From the NCBI GenBank assembly GCA_965660635.1, contig CBFIAS010000058.1, positions 1-7,499 of the forward strand: a stretch of DNA of 7,499 bases. Reading direction: 5' to 3'. The DNA comes from UBA7374 sp965660635. GTDB taxonomy: Bacteria > Verrucomicrobiota > Verrucomicrobiia > Opitutales > Coraliomargaritaceae. The notes under the pieces are model-generated. The model saw nothing but the letters and a program-made list of their open reading frames with translations. It did not search any database and was not told the DNA's origin. Shown one piece after another: positions 1-5,739 of the stretch; position 1 is the first letter of the stretch; every line of letters starts with the position of its first letter. The position numbers and the translations under genes were made by a program.

Positions 1-175
1 CGCAGATCTGCAGGGCGCGATTGATTTGTTGCGCCGCCAATCCGATACCCTCTTCCGCGTACATCGTTTCAATCATTGCTTCAGCTAGTTCGACGAGTGA
101 ATCGTCGAAGTCGGTTATCGGAGCGCCGGCCTCTCGCAGGACCGGCTCTCCGTACTGGGTGACTCGTAATCGCAT
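1..175 (-). CDS. def: Peptide deformylase, N-terminal part (cut by window edge)
   Basis: Peptide deformylase removes the formyl group from the initiator methionine of new proteins in the cytoplasm, using a bound divalent metal. Reading the minus strand from the ATG at 175-173 gives 58 codons without a stop before the window edge. The product starts MRLRVTQYGEPVLREAGAPI, a typical deformylase opening. An acidic helix (DFDDSLVELAEAMIETMY) follows, then GIGLAAQQ at about residues 44-51, which is family motif I (GxGLAAxQ) and lines the active site. The EGCLS and HExDH motifs would lie outside the window and cannot be checked. The SOUL-like gene ends 52 bp upstream on the same strand, so co-transcription is possible, but a promoter-like pair sits just before this ATG. 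No Shine-Dalgarno site is seen. The family assignment is secure. Confidence 0.93.
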   Translation of the reverse strand, partial: MRLRVTQYGEPVLREAGAPITDFDDSLVELAEAMIETMYAEEGIGLAAQQINRALQIC

Positions 176-180
176 GACGG

Positions 181-210
181 AGTATCTACGAACACGGCCC
201 CCGCTGTAAA
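181..210 (-). promoter_or_regulatory. Promoter-like -35/-10 pair for def
   Basis: On the minus strand TTTACA (210-205, 5/6 match to TTGACA) is followed after 18 bp by GATACT (186-181, 4/6 match to TATAAT). Only 5 bp separate the -10-like hexamer from the def ATG, so a transcript from here would start at or next to the start codon. Similarly placed pairs precede the genes at 2996 and 3836. This was found by eye and has no experimental support. Confidence 0.4.
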
Positions 211-227
211 GACTTCGTCAAGGGACG

Positions 228-767
228 CTACTTGGCCAGCGCCACTGGAAGATGGACTTCGGAGCGTTTCAGCAGGGGCAGGGTGAAGGGGCCGTTCCAG
301 TAGATCGCGCGGGCTGCACCGGTGGCGGTGTACTGGGTCTGCTCCTCGATCCATTGACGGAGGCGGGCCTCCCCCTTGGCAAAATTTTCCGCCGAGTAGC
401 CGCCGAGCAGGCCGATGCTCAGCACCCTGCGCTCGGGCAGTTGGAGCATTTTTACTTGATCCGTCTGGGGGAGTTCGCGACCGGCCGCCTCGCCCCCGAT
501 ATAGAAATACATGACCCCCGGCTGGATCTCCGCCTCGACCGGCGTGGTCATGGCGATGCCGTTGCTTTGTATATAGCGGAAGAGCGGCCCGAAGAGCGAG
601 TCACTGCGCTCGAAATAGCCCGCTTCGCCCTGGCAGGCGGCGAGGGTCGCGGCGGGCAGTGTCTTGACTTCGATCACACCGACTTCCGTTTTGGCAAAGG
701 CTTGTTCCGCGGCTTGTAGCATGATCGGGAGTCCCAGGCAGAATACAATCGTCAAGAGGGGGCGCAT
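228..767 (-). CDS. Exported SOUL-family (putative heme-binding) protein
   Basis: The 179-residue product begins with a signal peptide: a short basic start, then a hydrophobic run (LLTIVFCLGLPIMLQAA), with cleavage likely near residue 20. The mature part carries SOUL/HBP hallmarks: an FGPLFRYIQSNG segment at about residues 59-70, followed directly by IAMTTPVE at 71-78, the best-conserved block of the family. A later SIGLLGGYSAENFAKGEARLR stretch (read as two segments, about 117-137) matches the usual helix before the C-terminal strands. SOUL proteins bind heme or other tetrapyrroles in eukaryotes; what bacterial exported members bind is poorly known, so ligand and role are not assigned. Length is normal for one SOUL domain. 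The chosen ATG gives a complete signal peptide. AGAGG lies about 10 bp upstream of the ATG and is the only Shine-Dalgarno-like site in the window. Confidence 0.85.
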   Translation of the reverse strand: MRPLLTIVFCLGLPIMLQAAEQAFAKTEVGVIEVKTLPAATLAACQGEAGYFERSDSLFGPLFRYIQSNGIAMTTPVEAEIQPGVMYFYIGGEAAGRELPQTDQVKMLQLPERRVLSIGLLGGYSAENFAKGEARLRQWIEEQTQYTATGAARAIYWNGPFTLPLLKRSEVHLPVALAK

Positions 768-860
768 GGTGAATAAACCTCTTATCGTCCCTTTTGCTTA
801 CAAACAACCCGGGCGGGAATCTTTTTCCGGATCCGGCTGTCCACACGAAATCTACCGTTG
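768..860. promoter_or_regulatory. Divergent spacer between SOUL-like gene and dsbD
   Basis: This 93-bp gap must hold the promoters of both divergent genes. On the minus strand, TTGTTT (807-802) and TAAGAG (784-779) are spaced by 17 bp, with the latter 11 bp before the SOUL-like ATG; the -10 match is weak (3/6). On the plus strand TTGCTT (794-799) and AATCTT (818-823) are spaced by 18 bp, also weak. A 10-bp perfect palindrome, CCGGATCCGG, lies at 827-836 and could be chance. No clear operator is visible. Confidence 0.35.
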
Positions 861-2969
861 ATGAAAAACCGATTCGTTCTCTCCCTCTGCTTTCTCTGGC
901 TGGCTGGCCTGCTCCAGGCCGTGCCCTACAAGGGGCAGCACGCCACCGTCGAATTGCTGGCCGATGTCTCGGAAATCGTCCCCGGCGAGACCTTTCACCT
1001 GGGCCTGCGCTATGAACTGGAGCCGCACTGGCATGTGTATTGGAAGAACCCCGGCGCCAGCGGGCTGGCACCGGAGGTCGAGTGGACCCTGCCGGAGGGC
1101 TTCGAAGCGGGCAGCATGGCCTTTCCCGCACCGGAGCGTTTTGAACTGGGCGGGCTGGTCAGCTACGCCCACGAGGGGAGCCCGCTCTTCATCGTGCCGG
1201 TGCAGGCACCCTTCGATTTGCCTGCGGGAGAGACGGTGACCATCCGTGCCAGCGCCTTCTGGTTGATCTGCAAGGATGTCTGCATTGCCGACGAGGCCGT
1301 GCTGGAGTTGACCTTGCCGGTTGGCGACGGGATGCTGCCAGACGAAAATGCCGCGCTCTTTGCCGCGGCCCGGGACGCGCAACCCCTGGCTGATTTTGGC
1401 GTGGAAACAACCGTGCAGCCGGGAGAAGACGGCAGGGTGGAGATGGCGATCCGCGGGCTGGACAGCGTGGCGGATTCGGACGACGTCTATTTTTATGCGG
1501 ACTCCGAGGGCTTGATTGACCCCAATGCCGGGCAAATCCTGCGGACCGCTCCGCTCCGTTTGCAACTTTCTCCCGACAAGGCTTACCCAGGCGAACTACC
1601 GGCGACGATCCCCGGCGTCCTGCAAGTGGGGGATGCCTACTTTGTCGTCGGTTCGGGCGCAGCCCCCCAGCCGGAAGCCGCGCCGTCCAGTCCTCCGGTG
1701 GCCGCCGGGACAAAAGGCCTCGAGCAACGCCTCCTCGCCCTCGGCCCCGCTGGCTGGCTGGTCGTCGCCTTCATCGGCGGCTTTATTCTCAATGTCATGC
1801 CCTGTGTCCTGCCGGTGCTCTCCCTCAAGGTCTTCTCCCTGCTCAAGCACACCGGCCAGTCGCGCGGGCAGGCCGTCCTGCACGGCCTGGCCTACACCCT
1901 CGGGGTGGTCGCCAGCTTCGTCGCCCTCGCCGCGGTCCTCTTTGCCCTGCGGGCCGCCGGCCAGTGGATCGGCTGGGGCTACCAACTGCAGAGCCCCGGC
2001 TTTACCCTCGGGCTGGCCGTCCTCTTCTTTGTCTTCGGCCTGAATTTGCTCGGCGTCTTCGAGATCGGGGCCGGACTGGTCGGTGCCGACGCCAAAATCT
2101 CGCAGCGCAACGACCTGCTCGGCTCGCTCGGTATGGGCGTGCTCGCCGCCGTGGTGGGTGCCCCCTGCATGGGGCCGATGGTCGCCGCAGTCAGCGGGCT
2201 GGCCATCCAGGCGCCAGTCGGGCTCGGCCTCCTCGTCTTCGGGGTGATGGGCCTCGGGCTGGCCAGCCCCTTCCTCGTCCTCGCCATCTTTCCGCAACTG
2301 GTTTCCAAACTGCCCAAGCCCGGGCTCTGGATGGAGACCTTCAAGCAGGTCATGGGCTTCCTCCTGATGCTTGCAGTGGTCTTCCTCGCCTCGGTCATCG
2401 GCAGCGCGGGGGGCGCCCCCGCCATGGTGCAGCTCCTCCTCGTGCTCTTCGTCTGCGCCCTCGCCGGATGGCTCTACGGGCGCTGGGGCGCCCTCGCCAG
2501 GCCCCAGCCGACCCGCCGCAAAGCCCTCCTCGTCAGCCTGTTCCTCATCGGCGGCGGATTCTTCTACGGAGTAGGGCAGTTGAACCAGGCCTACGCCGAA
2601 TCCGCCGGCGGGGAGACCACCGGGGGCCCCTGGGCCACCTGGTCGCCCCAGCGGGTCGAGGCCGAACTCGCCGCCGGCCGCTCCGTCTTTGTCGATTTCA
2701 CCGCCACCTGGTGCCTCATCTGCCAGGCCAACAAGATCCCCCTGCGCAGCGCGGAAATCGAAGCCCTCTTTGCCGAATACGACATCGTCTCCCTCGAGGC
2801 CGACTGGACCCTCCGCGATCCGGTCATCGCCCGCGTCCTCGAGGCGCACGGACGCGCCGGCGTGCCCCTTTATTTGCTCATCCAGCCGGACGGAACAACC
2901 ACCCAGTTGCCGCAGACCCTGACCCGCGGGGTCATCCAGAGCGCCGTGCAGAATGCCTTTGACGGATAG
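861..2969 (+). CDS. dsbD: Thiol:disulfide interchange protein, DsbD/ScsB type
   Basis: Inner-membrane reductase that passes electrons from cytoplasmic thioredoxin across the membrane to extracytoplasmic thiol proteins. The 702-residue product shows all three expected parts. A signal peptide (1 to about 20) is followed by an exported N-terminal domain (about 21-265) with the Cys pair CKDVC at 137 and 141, in the WLICKDVCIADEA context typical of ScsB-like proteins. A Pro/Ala-rich linker (about 267-287) leads to about eight hydrophobic segments (295-573). These hold the two redox cysteines of the membrane domain: C315 in NVMPCVLPVLSLKVF and C436 in GAPCMGPMV. The C-terminal thioredoxin-like domain has FTATWCLICQ with C618 and C621. 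All six expected cysteines are present, so the protein should be functional. ATG 861 is preferred over the in-frame TTG at 858. No Shine-Dalgarno site is seen. The exported redoxin gene 26 bp downstream is a likely electron acceptor. Confidence 0.93.
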   Translation: MKNRFVLSLCFLWLAGLLQAVPYKGQHATVELLADVSEIVPGETFHLGLRYELEPHWHVYWKNPGASGLAPEVEWTLPEGFEAGSMAFPAPERFELGGLVSYAHEGSPLFIVPVQAPFDLPAGETVTIRASAFWLICKDVCIADEAVLELTLPVGDGMLPDENAALFAAARDAQPLADFGVETTVQPGEDGRVEMAIRGLDSVADSDDVYFYADSEGLIDPNAGQILRTAPLRLQLSPDKAYPGELPATIPGVLQVGDAYFVVGSGAAPQPEAAPSSPPVAAGTKGLEQRLLALGPAGWLVVAFIGGFILNVMPCVLPVLSLKVFSLLKHTGQSRGQAVLHGLAYTLGVVASFVALAAVLFALRAAGQWIGWGYQLQSPGFTLGLAVLFFVFGLNLLGVFEIGAGLVGADAKISQRNDLLGSLGMGVLAAVVGAPCMGPMVAAVSGLAIQAPVGLGLLVFGVMGLGLASPFLVLAIFPQLVSKLPKPGLWMETFKQVMGFLLMLAVVFLASVIGSAGGAPAMVQLLLVLFVCALAGWLYGRWGALARPQPTRRKALLVSLFLIGGGFFYGVGQLNQAYAESAGGETTGGPWATWSPQRVEAELAAGRSVFVDFTATWCLICQANKIPLRSAEIEALFAEYDIVSLEADWTLRDPVIARVLEAHGRAGVPLYLLIQPDGTTTQLPQTLTRGVIQSAVQNAFDG

Positions 2970-2988
2970 ACCGCCTGGGCGCTAGTCT
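2959..2988 (+). promoter_or_regulatory. Promoter-like pair before the redoxin gene
   Basis: TTGACG (2959-2964) and TAGTCT (2983-2988) are separated by 18 bp. The -35-like hexamer lies inside the last codons of dsbD, and the -10-like hexamer ends 7 bp before the ATG at 2996, implying a transcript with almost no leader. The -10 part sits in GCTAG, which also occurs at the same kind of position before the gene at 3836. The redoxin gene may therefore be transcribed both with dsbD and on its own. The -10 match is only 3/6. Confidence 0.35.
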
Positions 2989-2995
2989 TCTTCTC

Positions 2996-3610
2996 ATGAA
3001 AACAGCATTCAACCCATGGATAGCCGCAGGTCTCCTCGCCATGGCGGCCCCCCTCCTGGCTATCGATTCCGGCGAGACCGCCCCGGACTTCACCCTCGGC
3101 TCCAGCACCGGCCAGTCCGTCTCCCTGGAGCAATACCGCGGCCAGTACGTCGTGCTGGAGTGGACCAACCATCAGTGCCCCTTCGTCAAGAAATTCTATA
3201 GCGGGGGGCACATGCAGGCCCTGCAGAAGCAACTGACGGAAGACGGCGCGGTCTGGCTGCAGGTTCTCTCCTCCGCCCCGGGTAAGCAAGGCCACCTCAC
3301 CCCCGCGGAGGCTGAGGCCCTCCGCACGGAGAACGGCCATCACTCGACTGCCTTCCTTCTCGACCCCGCCGGCACGGTTGGCCGCGCCTACGATGCCCGC
3401 ACCACCCCGCACATCTACCTTATCGGCCCGGAAGGGAAACTGCTCTACCAGGGCGCGATCGACAGCATCGCCTCGACCCGCTCCGCCGACATCGAGGCGG
3501 CCGGGAACCACCTGCTCACCGCCTACGGCCAGGCCAAGGCCGGCCAGCCGGTGGCGACCCCCGCAACCCGGCCCTACGGCTGTAGCGTCAAGTACTCGCC
3601 GGCCCCGTAG
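2996..3610 (+). CDS. Exported redoxin (AhpC/TSA, PRX-like) protein
   Basis: The 204-residue product has a signal peptide (MKTAFNPWIAAGLLAMAAPL, cleavage near residue 22) and then a thioredoxin-fold redoxin domain. GETAPDFTL at about 26-34 is the usual opening of AhpC/TSA-type proteins. LEWTNHQCPFVKKFY holds one cysteine, C61, at the peroxidatic-type position, with no second Cys of a CXXC motif. TPHIYLIGPEGKLLYQGAID is the conserved cis-Pro and following strand. A second cysteine, C196, lies near the C-terminus in RPYGCSVKY and could act as a resolving residue. It could be a peroxidase or a thiol reductase; which one is not decided by sequence. Its position 26 bp after dsbD suggests it is kept reduced by that transporter. 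No Shine-Dalgarno site precedes the ATG. The stop codon TAG directly abuts the palindromic element at 3610-3736. Confidence 0.85.
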   Translation: MKTAFNPWIAAGLLAMAAPLLAIDSGETAPDFTLGSSTGQSVSLEQYRGQYVVLEWTNHQCPFVKKFYSGGHMQALQKQLTEDGAVWLQVLSSAPGKQGHLTPAEAEALRTENGHHSTAFLLDPAGTVGRAYDARTTPHIYLIGPEGKLLYQGAIDSIASTRSADIEAAGNHLLTAYGQAKAGQPVATPATRPYGCSVKYSPAP

Positions 3611-3736
3611 CCCGCATATTGCATCATTTGAAGAGTGTCATTCTTATGACACTGTGAATTTTGAAAGAAAATTCGCAGACTACTCAATATGAATGACTTT
3701 CATCCCGACACTCTTCAACTGGTGCAATATGCGGGC
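3610..3736. mobile_element. Long palindromic element, MITE-like (no coding capacity)
   Basis: The outer arms 3611-3639 and 3707-3735 are inverted repeats of 29 bp with two mismatches; a further G-C pair (3610/3736) extends them. Inside, 3639-3647 pairs with 3688-3696 (one mismatch). At the tip, 3652-3662 pairs with 3668-3678 (11 bp including one G-T) around a GAAAG loop. The whole element can therefore fold into one long hairpin with an asymmetric bulge at about 3697-3706. It is clearly AT-rich inside a very GC-rich region and has no plausible gene. The arms begin CCCGCATATTGC. No convincing target-site duplication is seen, so MITE is an inference; a REP-like repeat or a structured RNA/terminator at the end of the redoxin transcript is possible. 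No T-tract follows, which argues against a standard intrinsic terminator. Confidence 0.6.
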
Positions 3737-3751
3737 CGGCAACCCGGAGCA

Positions 3752-3788
3752 ACCGGCCCCGCACCGGCCCCGCGCCGGGTACCCGGCG
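3752..3788. repeat. GC-rich tandem 11-mers and 16-bp perfect palindrome
   Basis: ACCGGCCCCGC is repeated head to tail at 3752-3762 and 3763-3773. Its core CCGGCCCCG also occurs at 3599-3607, on the other side of the AT-rich palindrome. CGCCGGGTACCCGGCG at 3773-3788 is a perfect 16-bp palindrome. The cluster lies about 50 bp upstream of the next gene. Function is unknown; it could be a remnant of an earlier repeat insertion or a protein-binding site. Confidence 0.55.
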
Positions 3789-3796
3789 AAAACACG

Positions 3797-3826
3797 TTGC
3801 ATTTTCCATGTTCCGGGTGCTAGCGT
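3797..3826 (+). promoter_or_regulatory. Promoter-like pair before the first LolA-like gene
   Basis: TTGCAT (3797-3802) and TAGCGT (3821-3826) are spaced by 18 bp. The second hexamer lies in TGCTAGCGT and ends 9 bp before the ATG at 3836, so the transcript would have only a few leader bases. The layout copies the one before the gene at 2996. ACCCGG (3781-3786) and CCGGGT (3813-3818) form an inverted repeat around the -35-like site. Match to the standard -10 is only 3/6. Confidence 0.35.
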
Positions 3827-3835
3827 TTCCACTTC

Positions 3836-4675
3836 ATGCATTCTGATCGTAGCAACTGCCTCCTCGCCGCCCTTCTTTTCATGACCTTCACGGCATGGGG
3901 CGGGGAAGTGCTCCAGCCCCCGGAGGACGGGATCCTGACCGACGCCGTCCGCAGCCGGGCCATGCCGGACACGGGAGACAGCCGCATCGGCCGGATCCTC
4001 GCCCGTTACTACAACAAGGGGCTGGGCGGCCCAGAGGCATGGGAGAGCATCATCAGCATGCGCTCCCGCGGCGTCATCCAGTTGGAGGCAGGCGAGTCAC
4101 TGGAGATCGAGGCCCTCCAGCGCAAGCCCGACCGCATGAAGGTGGTCATCCGCCAGGACGGGCGCGAAAGCCTGATCCTCGCCCACGACGGCCAGACCGC
4201 CTGGCGGCTCGTTGCCGGCGATGCCCGGGCCACCTCCCTCGAAGGCACCGAGGCCCGGCGCTTCATCCACAGCAGCGGCTTCGGCAGCCACCTCCTCTAT
4301 CCCTATGCCCGGGGCAAGAAGATCGAGTACATCGAGACCATCCCGGTCGCTCAAAAGGTCTGCCACAAGCTCCGCGTCCACCTCGAGACCGGCTACCAGG
4401 TGGACTACTATATCGACGTGAGCGACTACCACGAGTTCATGGTGGACAACCTCGACCTCCAGAGCGGCATGGTCAACACCGTGCGCTACGGCGACTATAC
4501 CGTGGTCTCCGGCATGCCCATGGCCATGCGCGTGGAAAACCTCGAGGACGGCAAGCTAGTTTCCGTCCTTGAACTGGACGACTTCCAGGTCAACATCGGC
4601 ATCATGCCCTGGATGTTCGAGATGCCCGCACCCGACCCCGCCAGCCAACCCACCGCCGCCACCGCCGCACCCTGA
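3836..4675 (+). CDS. Exported LolA/LppX-like protein, paralog 1
   Basis: The 279-residue product has a signal peptide (hydrophobic run at about 8-20, cleavage near 22) but no clear lipobox, so it is probably periplasmic. The body reads as a run of amphipathic strands, in keeping with the open beta-barrel fold of LolA/LppX-type outer-membrane lipoprotein-sorting proteins. Marks shared with the next gene are RYYNKGLGGPEAW (57-69), HDGQTAW (117-123), LLYPYARGKKIE (153-164), a single mature cysteine C176 before a strand ending in YYID, and VNIGIMPWMFEMP (252-264). The C-terminus is a Pro/Ala/Thr tail. LolA carries lipoproteins to the outer membrane, but whether this relative does so is unknown. 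No Shine-Dalgarno site is seen. The family-level call is moderate; substrate and partners are not inferable. Confidence 0.7.
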   Translation: MHSDRSNCLLAALLFMTFTAWGGEVLQPPEDGILTDAVRSRAMPDTGDSRIGRILARYYNKGLGGPEAWESIISMRSRGVIQLEAGESLEIEALQRKPDRMKVVIRQDGRESLILAHDGQTAWRLVAGDARATSLEGTEARRFIHSSGFGSHLLYPYARGKKIEYIETIPVAQKVCHKLRVHLETGYQVDYYIDVSDYHEFMVDNLDLQSGMVNTVRYGDYTVVSGMPMAMRVENLEDGKLVSVLELDDFQVNIGIMPWMFEMPAPDPASQPTAATAAP

Positions 4676-4684
4676 CCCGCCCCC

Positions 4685-4773
4685 ATTCACAACTCACCAT
4701 TCAGCACTCACCATTCCCGATTCTTAGCCCCCCTCGCGCCCTTAGCGGGCAAATTCACTATTCCCAACTCTTC
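4685..4773. repeat. Degenerate heptamer repeat spacer between the LolA-like genes
   Basis: Positions 4685-4726 divide exactly into six 7-mers: ATTCACA, ACTCACC, ATTCAGC, ACTCACC, ATTCCCG and ATTCTTA. After a 26-bp GC-rich stretch holding a small GCCC/GGGC hairpin (4737-4749), three more follow at 4753-4773: ATTCACT, ATTCCCA and ACTCTTC. They end 3 bp before the ATG at 4777. The consensus is roughly AYTCMCM. Short tandem heptamers of this type are known as STRR sequences in cyanobacteria; the likeness is by pattern only. The second group lies where a Shine-Dalgarno site would normally be. Confidence 0.65.
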
Positions 4774-4776
4774 CCC

Positions 4777-5739
4777 ATGGCCTCCCGTCCTGCTGTTCTC
4801 CTCTCTCTTTTCCTCGCACTCTACCTCCTGCCCGCCGCTGCCCCGGCCGCCCCGCTCTTCCGTGACGCCCTGGCTGGCAGCGGCCCCATGTCGCTCGACG
4901 GCGTCGACCCCGGGGCCGCCGCCGTCCTCCGGAAATACTACGAGGCCAGTTTTGGCAGCGCCGGGAACTGGGCCAAAGTCCAGGACTTCCGCTTCGAGGG
5001 CGTCCTCGAGTTGCCGGAGGGCGAGTTCCCCTTCTTCGGCTACCTCAAGAAGCCGGACTTCAGCAAGGTCATCCTCTACGGGGAGGGCACCGCCCAGGTG
5101 ACCATGGCCTACGACGGGGCCGACGCCTGGCAGATCGTGCCCCCCGCCCGGGCCGCCACCGGCATGCCCGCCCCGGTCGCCGCCGACTTCGTCCGCGACG
5201 CCCCCGTCGGCGGGCTGCTCCTCTATCCATCTCTCCCCGGCAAGCGCATCGAGGCCCTCGGCGAACGCAAGGTCGGCAAGTTCCGCTGCCGCGATCTCCG
5301 CGTCACCCTGCCCACCGGCCAGCAGGTCACCTACGCCATCGACCTCGAGACCGGCCTCGAGCGCCAGAAGACCAGCACCAGCGCCGCCTCCGGCAAGGTC
5401 GAGACCCTCACCCACAACCGCTGGGAGGCCTACCGGGGCGTCGTCGTCCTCGCCGAGAGCACAATGACGGTCGACGGCGAGGCCGTCTTCACCTCCCGCA
5501 TCCAGCACGTCGAGGTCAATGCCGGGCTCGAGCCCGGCATGTTCGAGCGCCCGCCCGACCTCGTTCCCGGGGCCACCGCCGGCATGCTCGATATCGAGGG
5601 CCCCTTCCAGATGCCCGGCCTCCACCTGCCCGCCCGGCCACCCGTGGCGGACGACTGGGGCGCCCCCTCCACCGACCCGGACGACCCCTTCAAGCTCCGG
5701 CAGCCCGCTTCCAGCGCGCAACCTGGGCCAAATAAGTAG
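4777..5739 (+). CDS. Exported LolA/LppX-like protein, paralog 2
   Basis: The 320-residue product begins with a strong signal peptide (about 1-25, ending PAAAPAAP). It is a diverged paralog of the protein encoded just upstream. The matching blocks keep a constant offset of five residues: YDGADAW (112-118), LLYP (148-151) followed by GKRIE, C171 before a strand ending in YAID, and VNAGLEPGMFERP (247-259). KYYEASFGSAGNW (53-65) matches near the N-terminus with an offset of four. It has about 40 extra residues at the C-terminus, rich in Pro, Ala and Asp, probably unstructured. Codon third positions are almost all G or C. Both proteins probably share a fold and a compartment. A role in lipid or lipoprotein handling is suggested by the LolA-like look but not shown. 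The spacer before it is mainly heptamer repeats, without a recognisable Shine-Dalgarno site. Confidence 0.7.
   Translation: MASRPAVLLSLFLALYLLPAAAPAAPLFRDALAGSGPMSLDGVDPGAAAVLRKYYEASFGSAGNWAKVQDFRFEGVLELPEGEFPFFGYLKKPDFSKVILYGEGTAQVTMAYDGADAWQIVPPARAATGMPAPVAADFVRDAPVGGLLLYPSLPGKRIEALGERKVGKFRCRDLRVTLPTGQQVTYAIDLETGLERQKTSTSAASGKVETLTHNRWEAYRGVVVLAESTMTVDGEAVFTSRIQHVEVNAGLEPGMFERPPDLVPGATAGMLDIEGPFQMPGLHLPARPPVADDWGAPSTDPDDPFKLRQPASSAQPGPNK

Noticed and set aside
252..719. 155-codon plus-strand frame antisense to the SOUL-like gene
   Set aside because: The minus-strand reading gives a signal peptide and SOUL motifs; this frame has none.
858..860. TTG as start codon of dsbD
   Set aside because: An ATG follows immediately in frame and gives the same signal peptide; there is no Shine-Dalgarno evidence favouring the TTG.
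1596..2849. 417-codon open frame on the minus strand inside dsbD
   Set aside because: It is a shadow of a very GC-rich gene: the product is an Asp/Glu/Gly/Gln-rich string without domains, while the plus strand encodes a complete, well-conserved DsbD protein.
1964..2962. 332-codon plus-strand frame overlapping dsbD
   Set aside because: Arg/Pro/Ala-rich translation from an alternate frame of a GC-rich gene; no recognisable motif.
3693..3884. 63-codon frame from the palindrome into the next gene
   Set aside because: It spans repeats and overlaps the 3836 gene out of frame, with no meaningful protein features.
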